NCBI GenBank assembly: GCA_947483345.1
Contig: CANKNL010000116.1
Coordinates: 1 to 8,866 of the forward strand
Length of the DNA stretch: 8,866 nt
Origin: Chitinophagaceae bacterium
GTDB lineage: Bacteria; Bacteroidota; Bacteroidia; Chitinophagales; Chitinophagaceae
Direction of reading: 5' to 3'
The position numbers were made by a program, and so were the translations under genes. Positions 1 to 5,036 of this stretch are shown here, piece after piece. The notes beneath the pieces were generated by a model. It made no database searches and was not told the DNA's origin. It worked only from the letters and a program-made list of their open reading frames with translations. How positions within the stretch are numbered: the stretch's first letter is position 1; every line of letters starts with the position of its first letter.

Positions 1-501
1 GATATGCTGCCTTATGATTTTACGGAAACAGCAACGACCACTGACACAAAAGAAACTGTTGAAACAGTTTTTATCGCAAACACACCCCTAAAAGAAAAAA
101 TGAGTGAACAGAATAATTCAATAGAAGGGCAGCTTGATGTAACTACCCAATTACTTACTGGTAATAGCTGGCAAATGCAGGAAAGCAGAATAATTGACGG
201 TAATAATATGGTTTACTATAAAAGAGATGGGCAGGACAATACGATAAACTTCAATAATGATAACTATACATTTAATGCCGATAAAACCGGTATCTACTTT
301 GAAAACGGGCAGGAATATAAATTCAACTGGACCTTTCTGGATAAGGGAAAAACAAAAATGGAAATGGTTATTTTATATCCAGCGCCTTTAGTTGTTAACT
401 TCGAAAACATGATGATTACTGCAACGGTATTTAAATATACACGCTTTCAAAAAGTAAATGGGGTTAACTCTATTGCCATTGAAACCCGAACCGCAAAGTA
501 A
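1..501 (+). CDS. Lipocalin-like hypothetical protein, 5'-truncated by the window edge
   Basis: The reading frame is open through base 1 (GAT before the first ATG at 4). No signal peptide or lipobox follows that ATG, so the true start probably lies upstream. The first 45 or so visible residues are Thr/Glu-rich and look like a disordered linker. From about residue 49 to 150 (counting the ATG at 4 as 1) the pattern is that of small Bacteroidota lipocalin-like domains: a Trp after the first Gly (GNSW, W56), an Asn/Tyr/Phe-rich strand (NYTFNADKTG), then a second Trp strand (FNWTF), followed by alternating hydrophobic beta-strands to the C terminus. Such proteins are usually envelope-associated, with unknown ligands. 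The stop lies only 28 bases from the 3' end of the convergent lpxD-like gene. Assignment to the lipocalin-like group is by pattern only. The function is unknown. Confidence 0.7.
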   Translation, partial: DMLPYDFTETATTTDTKETVETVFIANTPLKEKMSEQNNSIEGQLDVTTQLLTGNSWQMQESRIIDGNNMVYYKRDGQDNTINFNNDNYTFNADKTGIYFENGQEYKFNWTFLDKGKTKMEMVILYPAPLVVNFENMMITATVFKYTRFQKVNGVNSIAIETRTAK

Positions 502-529
502 AATCATTAAGTAAATGACCGGGATTAAT

Positions 530-1474
530 TTATTTACCCATAACCTTTTCCCATAAATCCGGTATCCTTTTCACCCATACCAATTCTCTTGATTTTAATT
601 TGGCTTCCTGTATTGGAGAACCCAAATAGGCTTTGCCTCCGGCTACATCTCCACCTACGCCACTTTGTCCATAAATGACAGCATTTTCGCCAATGGTCAG
701 TGTTTTATTAACACCTACCTGCCCCCATAAAGTAACACCATCTTCCAAGGTTACCATACCGGCAATGCCTACCTGCGCTGCCAGAAGACAGTTTTTACCA
801 ATAACGGTATCATGGCCGATATGGATCATATTATCCAGTTTACTGCCTTTTCCTATAATGGTATCATGGGTTACCCCCCGGTCAATCATACAGCCTGCAC
901 CTATTTCTACAAAATCTTCTATAACCACACGCCCGCAGCTGGGCATTTTTTTATACCACAGGTCGCGGTCTTTTTTTGTGTTATAATAAAAGGCGTCGCT
1001 GCCAATAACCGTACCTGATTGAATGACTACATGATCTCCAATAATACAATGGTCCATAATCGTTGTATTTGGATATACGATCGTGTTTTTGCCAATGCAT
1101 ACATGAGGGCCGATAAAGGCACCAGGATAAATAAAACACCCTTCACCAATTACCGCAGAATCACTGATCATTTTAGGCGCTGGTTCAAAAGGCCGAAAAT
1201 GATTTGCAATTTTACAATAGGCTTCAAATGGGTTTTCAACAACCAACAAAGCTTTTCCGTCGGGCACAGTTGTTTCTTTATTGATGATGATAAAACTGGC
1301 CGCACTGTTAAAACACTTATCATAATATTTAGGATGATCTACAAAAACCAAATCACCTTTTTCAACCTTGTGTATTTCATTAATACCGGTTGCCGGTTCT
1401 TGTGTGTTGCCCACTAATTTGGCCTCGATAAATTCAGCGATCCATGGCAATGAAACTGGAGATGGGAATTGCAT
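530..1474 (-). CDS. lpxD: LpxD-like UDP-3-O-(3-hydroxymyristoyl)glucosamine N-acyltransferase paralogue
   Basis: Left-handed beta-helix acyltransferase of the LpxD family. LpxD adds a 3-hydroxyacyl chain to the 2-amino group of UDP-3-O-acylglucosamine in lipid A synthesis, in the cytoplasm. Residues 1-95 form the N-terminal uridine-binding domain (GINEIHKVEKGDLVFVDHPKYYDK). Hexapeptide repeats ([IV]G...) run from about 105 to 275, followed by a C-terminal helix (IPDLWEKV). The IHIGHD segment (about residues 217-222) supplies the His equivalent to the LpxD catalytic His. The helix carries GSDAFYY where canonical LpxD has GSDGFGY. At 314 residues it is shorter than canonical LpxD (about 340) and resembles the second LpxD homologue of Bacteroidota, often found beside efp. 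Its substrate may therefore differ. The ATG at 1474 is chosen because the in-frame TTG at 1492 falls inside the promoter -7 box. The gene is transcribed alone, toward the lipocalin-like gene. Confidence 0.88.
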   Translation of the reverse strand: MQFPSPVSLPWIAEFIEAKLVGNTQEPATGINEIHKVEKGDLVFVDHPKYYDKCFNSAASFIIINKETTVPDGKALLVVENPFEAYCKIANHFRPFEPAPKMISDSAVIGEGCFIYPGAFIGPHVCIGKNTIVYPNTTIMDHCIIGDHVVIQSGTVIGSDAFYYNTKKDRDLWYKKMPSCGRVVIEDFVEIGAGCMIDRGVTHDTIIGKGSKLDNMIHIGHDTVIGKNCLLAAQVGIAGMVTLEDGVTLWGQVGVNKTLTIGENAVIYGQSGVGGDVAGGKAYLGSPIQEAKLKSRELVWVKRIPDLWEKVMGK

Positions 1475-1489
1475 AATTATAAATTTAGG

Positions 1490-1497
1490 CAAAGGTA
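1490..1497 (-). promoter_or_regulatory. Bacteroidetes-type -7 promoter element of the lpxD-like gene
   Basis: On the minus strand the sequence reads TACCTTTG, an exact match to the TAnnTTTG -7 consensus of the Bacteroidota housekeeping sigma factor. It ends 15 bases before the ATG at 1474, implying a leader of about 10 bases. No good TTTG -33 box is seen at 19-21 bases. A small palindrome, TTTGAT-TTT-ATCAAA (1514-1528), sits just upstream and could be an operator or a chance AT-rich symmetry. Confidence 0.6.
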
Positions 1498-1812
1498 CAT
1501 CGCTTTGCTTTTATTTGATTTTATCAAAAAAACTAATAAATGGATCCCTTTTCCCCTGATTACAGAAAAATTATTTAACTATTTTCTAAATAAAAATGGC
1601 TAAAAACAGGTGGTCTTAATTACAGGTGTTTTATAAATTAAAAAATGGCAGTTGAACATAAAAGAAAAAAAGATAAAAAAAGCAGTCTTCCGAAACACTT
1701 GTTAATACAATACTTTCAGGCAATTAAACAGGTCATGCTTCTAAAAAATGGAATACCAGTAATTGATTATTTTATTTTTTATCTTACCAGCGATCTGTAG
1801 AAATGCGTAGCC

Positions 1813-1843
1813 TTATCCACAACCCAATTTAAAATGTGAATAA
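1813..1843. promoter_or_regulatory. Pair of inverted DnaA-box-like sites
   Basis: TTATCCACA (1813-1821, + strand) and TGTGAATAA (1835-1843, i.e. TTATTCACA on the minus strand) both match the TTATNCACA DnaA-box consensus exactly. They face each other across 13 bases in AT-rich non-coding DNA. The pair could be part of an origin or a DnaA-regulated site. Two further consensus matches occur by chance inside coding sequence (2790 and 4250), so the background in this AT-rich DNA is not low. Function is inferred only. Confidence 0.35.
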
Positions 1844-1865
1844 AATATGCCAAAATATTTTTTTA

Positions 1866-1972
1866 GTTAGCAATATTTATTTTTAATATTGTGTAGGGAA
1901 TTTGGTTCCCGGTACTTACTAACCCATCTATATAGCAAAGCCCGACACTTACAAGTCGGGCTTTCGTTTTTT
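1866..1972 (+). ncRNA. Candidate structured small RNA ending in the terminator
   Basis: The bases just before the orphan terminator can fold as a closed junction. GTTAG (1866-1870) pairs with CTAAC (1919-1923). This encloses hairpin A, CAATATT/AATATTG (1871-1877 with 1885-1891), and hairpin B, GGGAA/TTCCC (1896-1900 with 1906-1910), which is extended by GTA/TAC around a GG bulge. A linker then leads to the terminator stem. A weak -7-like TATTTTTT at 1856-1863 would place a transcript start near 1867. No known RNA family was recognised by eye, and the AT-rich hairpin A could be chance. It could instead be the 3' untranslated end of a longer transcript. Confidence 0.3.
1937..1972 (+). terminator. 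Strong rho-independent terminator
   Basis: A perfect 10-bp stem, AAAGCCCGAC (1937-1946) with GTCGGGCTTT (1955-1964), closes an 8-base loop. It is followed by CG and six T (1967-1972). The T-tract lies on the + strand side, so it stops rightward transcripts. No recognised + strand gene precedes it, and it insulates the GNAT gene 34 bases downstream. Confidence 0.85.
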
Positions 1973-2006
1973 AATGATCATCAATTCCAATCTTAAAATT
2001 TCGTAA

Positions 2007-2495
2007 ATGAAAATTCATGAAGTGCTTAAAAAAGATTTTATAATAAGTACCGATAGGCACAAACTGGATATTGAATGTATTCAAAATTATTTAAGCAAAG
2101 AATCTTATTGGGCAAAAAACATACCTGTTGAAATCGTGAAAAAAAGTATTGACGGTTCTCTTTGTTTTGGTTTGTATGTAAAGGACAGCCTGAAAAATCC
2201 GCAAAAATTATTCTCGGCTAAACAGATTGGTTTTGCAAGAGTGATTACAGACCGGGCCACCTTTGCTTATTTGGCAGATGTATTTATTATTGAAGCATTC
2301 CGGGGTCAGGGCCTCGCAAAATGGTTACTGGAAGTGATTATGCAGTATCCGGATTTGCAGGGATTAAGAAGGTGGTTATTGGCTACCCAGGATGCACATG
2401 GGTTATATTCTAAATTCGGTTTTTTGCCTTTAGATAAACCAGAACGGATGATGGGTTTTAAATCCTTTGACAACTATCCGGAAAACAACTCGTGA
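2007..2495 (+). CDS. GNAT family N-acetyltransferase
   Basis: A 162-residue protein with the GNAT fold that transfers an acetyl group from acetyl-CoA to an unknown amine. Visible motifs are the central strand DVFIIEAFRGQGLAKWLL (about 91-108), which contains the acetyl-CoA pyrophosphate-binding loop RGQGLA (99-104, the R/QxxGxG/A motif A), and motif B HGLYSKFGF (131-139), whose Tyr134 is the usual position of the general acid in the family. There is no signal peptide, so it is probably cytoplasmic. The length is normal for a single-domain GNAT. The ATG at 2007 lies after a short AT-rich spacer behind the terminator. The yicC start follows 34 bases after the stop, so the two may be co-transcribed. 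The substrate cannot be told from the sequence. Confidence 0.88.
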   Translation: MKIHEVLKKDFIISTDRHKLDIECIQNYLSKESYWAKNIPVEIVKKSIDGSLCFGLYVKDSLKNPQKLFSAKQIGFARVITDRATFAYLADVFIIEAFRGQGLAKWLLEVIMQYPDLQGLRRWLLATQDAHGLYSKFGFLPLDKPERMMGFKSFDNYPENNS

Positions 2496-2529
2496 TTATA
2501 TCCTTAACTTGCAGCCAAAATTAAAATTC

Positions 2530-3405
2530 ATGCTTAAATCAATGACGGGTTTTGGACGGGCAGAACAGACCGTAAATGAAAAAACATTTTTGGTAGAAAT
2601 AAAGGCGCTTAACGGTAAGCAATTTGAACTGCAGCTGAGGCTGCCACCCTTATTAAGACCTTACGAATTTGACATACGCAATACGCTGCAGGAACATTTG
2701 ATACGGGGTACAATAGACTGCATGGTTATTATTAAACAAAACGGAACGTCTAAACCCGTTAATATCAATACCGATTTAATAAAAGCGTATTATACACAAA
2801 TTGAAACACTGGCTGCAGAATTAAAAATAGATACCAATTCCGTTTTAAGTGCCTTGCTGCGATTACCGGAAGTGGTAACACCCACAAATGATATTTTAAG
2901 TGAGGGCGATTTCGTTGAATTTAATAAAGTATTACTGGAAGCATTACATAATTTAAATCAACATCGAACTGAGGAGGGATTAGTACTGCAAAAGGATTTA
3001 CAAAGCCGGATCACCAATATCAATGAGCAGGAAGAGGCTATTTTAATATTAGAACCCAACCGTAAAAAAAGAATTAAGGAGGAAATAAACCAATTATTGG
3101 AAAAACATGTGGGCAAAGAAAATATCGACAATAACCGCATGGAGCAGGAACTGATTTATTACATGGAAAAGATAGATATACATGAAGAACAGATCAGGCT
3201 TCGGCAGCATTGCGAATATTTTGAATCAATCATTCAGGAAGCAGAAGAAGGGAAAGGTAAAAAATTGTCTTTTATTTTGCAGGAAATTGGACGTGAAATT
3301 AATACCACAGGGAGTAAGGCTTATGACGCCGATATCCAAAAATGTGTGGTAAAAATGAAAAACGAATTGGAAAAAGCAAAAGAACAGGTGCTCAACATCT
3401 TATAA
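2530..3405 (+). CDS. yicC: YicC/YloC family endoribonuclease
   Basis: A 291-residue member of the YicC family, cytoplasmic proteins shown in other bacteria to be endoribonucleases involved in RNA turnover. The start at 2530 gives the family's conserved N terminus, MLKSMTGFGRAE. An in-frame ATG at 2467 would add 21 non-conserved residues overlapping the GNAT gene and is rejected. The N-terminal YicC domain spans about 1-155 (VEIKALNGKQFELQLRLP; RGTIDCMVII). A charged, probably coiled-coil helical stretch follows. The C-terminal DUF1732 domain (about 200-291) carries KLSFILQEIGREINT and the hallmark end (KNELEKAKEQVLNI). Family length is usual (about 290). A TAACTTG sequence at 2505-2511 resembles a -7 box, but the spacing also allows read-through from the GNAT gene. 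In many genomes yicC is followed by gmk. Here gldH comes next. Confidence 0.93.
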   Translation: MLKSMTGFGRAEQTVNEKTFLVEIKALNGKQFELQLRLPPLLRPYEFDIRNTLQEHLIRGTIDCMVIIKQNGTSKPVNINTDLIKAYYTQIETLAAELKIDTNSVLSALLRLPEVVTPTNDILSEGDFVEFNKVLLEALHNLNQHRTEEGLVLQKDLQSRITNINEQEEAILILEPNRKKRIKEEINQLLEKHVGKENIDNNRMEQELIYYMEKIDIHEEQIRLRQHCEYFESIIQEAEEGKGKKLSFILQEIGREINTTGSKAYDADIQKCVVKMKNELEKAKEQVLNIL

Positions 3406-3458
3406 AGGTTTAACCAGGGCAATCAATTGAATAACCATCAAATCACGGGTTTTCAGTA

Positions 3459-3950
3459 ATGAAAAAAAGAAACACAAGCAAACTGTATTTTTTAGTCATT
3501 GCAACAGTATTTGTACTGTTCATCAGCGCCTGTACGTCAATAGATGTATTCGAAAAAAATACAGCCATACCAAAATATGAGTGGCAGCAGAATTTTTCTG
3601 CTGCCGGCCATTTTATGATCACAGATACGGTTTCTGCTTATAGCATTTATCTGGTATTGCGTCATACAGATGCATACGCCTACAATAATATATGGCTCAA
3701 TATTGGTTTAAAACCACCTGGCGACAGTATGCATATTCAAAAAATAAATCTTAAACTTGGCGATGATGCCAATGGATGGGAAGGCACTGGCATGAACGAT
3801 ATTTGGGAACTCAGAAAATTATTAAATGGGGAGCCACGACGTTTTAAACAACCCGGAGAATACAGTTTTACTATTTCGCAAATCATGCGTGATAACCCTT
3901 TATTGAATATCATGAGTGTTGGTTTACGGGTAGAAAAGAAAAAAGATTAA
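3459..3950 (+). CDS. gldH: Gliding motility lipoprotein GldH
   Basis: A 163-residue lipoprotein matching GldH of Bacteroidota, an envelope lipoprotein needed for gliding in Flavobacterium johnsoniae and linked to the gliding/T9SS machinery. It is also kept in non-gliding species. The signal peptide has a basic start (MKKRNTSK), a hydrophobic core and a lipobox ISAC with the lipidated Cys at residue 25. The mature part shows the family signature in order: DVFEKNTAIPKYEW (about 29-42), YLVLRHTDAYAYNNIWLNI, then GWEGTGMNDIWELR, FKQPGEYSFTISQIMRDNPL and the end VGLRVEK. Length is typical. It starts 53 bases after yicC with no clear promoter between, so co-transcription is likely. The same window encodes a protein with a T9SS sorting domain (5033-8173), consistent with a functioning T9SS in the organism, though not proof that GldH acts on it. 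Confidence 0.93.
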   Translation: MKKRNTSKLYFLVIATVFVLFISACTSIDVFEKNTAIPKYEWQQNFSAAGHFMITDTVSAYSIYLVLRHTDAYAYNNIWLNIGLKPPGDSMHIQKINLKLGDDANGWEGTGMNDIWELRKLLNGEPRRFKQPGEYSFTISQIMRDNPLLNIMSVGLRVEKKKD

Positions 3951-3953
3951 CAA

Positions 3954-3990
3954 AGCCTTTAGTACAAAACCAATCTCAAGGCTATTTTTA
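3954..3990 (+). promoter_or_regulatory. Weak hairpin and -7-like box between gldH and the DUF6089 gene
   Basis: AGCCTT (3954-3959) pairs with AAGGCT (3978-3983) over an 18-base loop and is followed by ATTTTTA, a weak terminator-like arrangement for gldH. The overlapping TATTTTTA (3983-3990) matches TAnnTTTG at seven of eight positions and lies 26 bases before the ATG at 4017. It may start the next transcript, although no TTTG -33 box is present. Both readings are tentative. Confidence 0.25.
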
Positions 3991-4016
3991 GAAAACAATT
4001 CTTTATTTTGCATATT

Positions 4017-4859
4017 ATGAAAATGAAAATGATTGCCTTACTTTTTTTTATATTATGTACTGCAGAACTGGTTGCTCAGGAACAGCATAATGATTATGTG
4101 CAAAAGGGAGAATTTGGAATTACGGTTGGTGTAGCACATTATTTTGGTGATTTAAATACCCGGGCTGCCATTAACCGTCCCAAGCCAGCAATAGGCGCAT
4201 TTTTTAGAAAACAGTTTGGTAATTATGTTGGGGTACGATTAAGTGCCCATTATGCACAATTAGGCTATAGCGATACCTATAGCAAAAATGAATATCAAAA
4301 ATTGAGAAACCTGAGTTTTAATACAAATATTTGGGAGATCGCTTTACAAGGTGATTTTAATTTCTTTAAATTTATTCCCAATGACCCCGACTATGCATTT
4401 ACACCTTATGTCACCTTAGGTGTTGGTGTGTTTACCTATGATCCATACGCATACACCAACGGACAAAAAGAGTTTTTACGGCCATTGGGCACCGAAGGTC
4501 AGGTGATTGGTTACAATGGCAGAAAGCCATATAATACATTGGCTTTATGTATTCCGTTGGGTATTGGTGTGAAATTTAATGTAAGTGATAAGATTAATTT
4601 CTCATTTGAAGTGGCTCATCGCTTTACCGGCACTGATTATCTCGATGACGTAAGTACAACCTACATTGGTTCGGGCAGGTTTTCGCCATTATCAACAGCT
4701 GCATTATTACAGGACCGGTCAGTTGAATTAGATCCCATTAATCCATTGGGTGTAGAAGGCCGGCAACGTGGCTGGAGTAAACAAAGAGATCAGTATATCA
4801 TCGCAGAAATAGGAGTAACTTATAATCTCAGCAGTTACCGCTGCCCCTCTGCTAAATAA
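4017..4859 (+). CDS. DUF6089 family outer-membrane beta-barrel protein
   Basis: A 280-residue secreted protein. The Sec signal peptide is MKMKM-hydrophobic-AELVAQ, with cleavage near residue 21. The mature part is made of short amphipathic strands typical of small outer-membrane barrels. Features seen in the Bacteroidota DUF6089 family are GITVGVAHYFGDLNTR (about 34-49), the RLSAHYAQLGYSDTY strand pair, LRNLSFNTNIWEIALQGDFNFFKF, TPYVTLGVGVFTYDP, LCIPLGIGVKF and the conserved HRFTGTDYLDDVSTTY (about 201-216). The function is unknown. The ATG at 4017 is preferred over the in-frame TTG at 4008. In many Bacteroidota this gene lies immediately before uppS and bamA, linking it by context to outer-membrane assembly. 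Here uppS is displaced by 3.4 kb because the DUF4838-like gene lies in between. Identification is strong by pattern. The barrel topology is inferred. Confidence 0.88.
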   Translation: MKMKMIALLFFILCTAELVAQEQHNDYVQKGEFGITVGVAHYFGDLNTRAAINRPKPAIGAFFRKQFGNYVGVRLSAHYAQLGYSDTYSKNEYQKLRNLSFNTNIWEIALQGDFNFFKFIPNDPDYAFTPYVTLGVGVFTYDPYAYTNGQKEFLRPLGTEGQVIGYNGRKPYNTLALCIPLGIGVKFNVSDKINFSFEVAHRFTGTDYLDDVSTTYIGSGRFSPLSTAALLQDRSVELDPINPLGVEGRQRGWSKQRDQYIIAEIGVTYNLSSYRCPSAK

Positions 4860-4877
4860 ATGATCTGTTTTTTATTT

Positions 4878-4908
4878 TTTGTATTCATATAAAAAACAAC
4901 TATTTTTA
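4878..4908 (+). promoter_or_regulatory. Probable promoter of the large DUF4838-like gene
   Basis: TTTG at 4878-4881 and TATTTTTA at 4901-4908 are separated by exactly 19 bases. This matches the Bacteroidota promoter layout (-33 TTTG, 19 bp, -7 TAnnTTTG) except for A in place of the final G. Transcription would start near 4912-4916, giving a leader of about 120 bases before the ATG at 5033. An A/T-only inverted repeat (4867-4875 with 4889-4897) overlaps it and may be a weak terminator for the upstream gene. Confidence 0.5.
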
Positions 4909-4924
4909 CGATTCCCCTCAAGTA

Positions 4925-5036
4925 AACTTGTTATACATATTTCAAGTTGTTTCCATCCAAAGAATAACAAAGACAAAATCCTTATCATTCTGTGATGAGA
5001 CCATAGTTTTAATCACCACATTAATCTAAACTATGG
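4925..5036 (+). promoter_or_regulatory. Structured 5' leader with hairpin covering the start codon
   Basis: Three stem-loops can be drawn in the leader of the 1046-residue gene. The first is AACTTG/CAAGTT (4925-4930 with 4943-4948). The second is a 7-bp stem with one G-U pair (4981-4987 with 4993-4999, loop TTCTG). The third is a perfect 9-bp stem, CCATAGTTT (5001-5009) with AAACTATGG (5028-5036). The third includes the ATG at 5033-5035, and its loop carries two TAATC copies 12 bases apart. If formed, it would hide the start codon, so translational control is possible. It could instead be a DNA operator. No known riboswitch class was recognised. Confidence 0.45.

Larger units (their letters stand above)
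1498..2006. other. Non-coding region between the divergent lpxD-like and GNAT genes
   Basis: About 500 AT-rich bases without a convincing gene, at the point where transcription diverges. From left to right it holds the upstream part of the lpxD-like promoter, a doubtful 51-codon frame (1645-1800, + strand, Lys-rich start, hydrophobic end), two inverted DnaA-box matches (1813-1821 and 1835-1843), a compact set of inverted repeats (1866-1923) and a strong terminator (1937-1972). Nothing recognisable is seen in 1530-1640. No tRNA, SRP RNA, RNase P or tmRNA signature was found. Confidence 0.7.

Noticed and set aside
502..537. Possible bidirectional terminator between the convergent lipocalin-like and lpxD-like genes
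   Set aside because: Only a weak AT-rich GTAAAT/ATTTAC pairing (511-516 with 532-537) is present, with no clear T-tract, so it is not called.
675..1559. Several + strand frames (675-986, 812-1018, 1019-1417, 1368-1559)
   Set aside because: They lie antisense to, or overlap the 5' end of, the well-supported lpxD-like gene. Their translations show no domain, and they are shadows of it.
2467..2529. Upstream ATG of yicC at 2467
   Set aside because: It would add 21 residues that overlap the GNAT gene and are not part of the conserved YicC N terminus (MxxSMTGFGRAE), which starts at 2530.
2958..3140. Minus-strand frame inside yicC
   Set aside because: Antisense shadow of a conserved coding region, with no recognisable motif.
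4008..4016. TTG start for the DUF6089 gene at 4008
   Set aside because: It adds only three residues before a normal signal peptide that starts at the ATG at 4017. TTG starts are uncommon, and it lies in a promoter-like TTATTTTG.
2790..4258. Single DnaA-box matches TTATACACA (2790-2798) and TTATGCACA (4250-4258)
   Set aside because: Each lies alone inside conserved coding sequence (yicC and DUF6089). They are treated as chance matches and as a measure of background.
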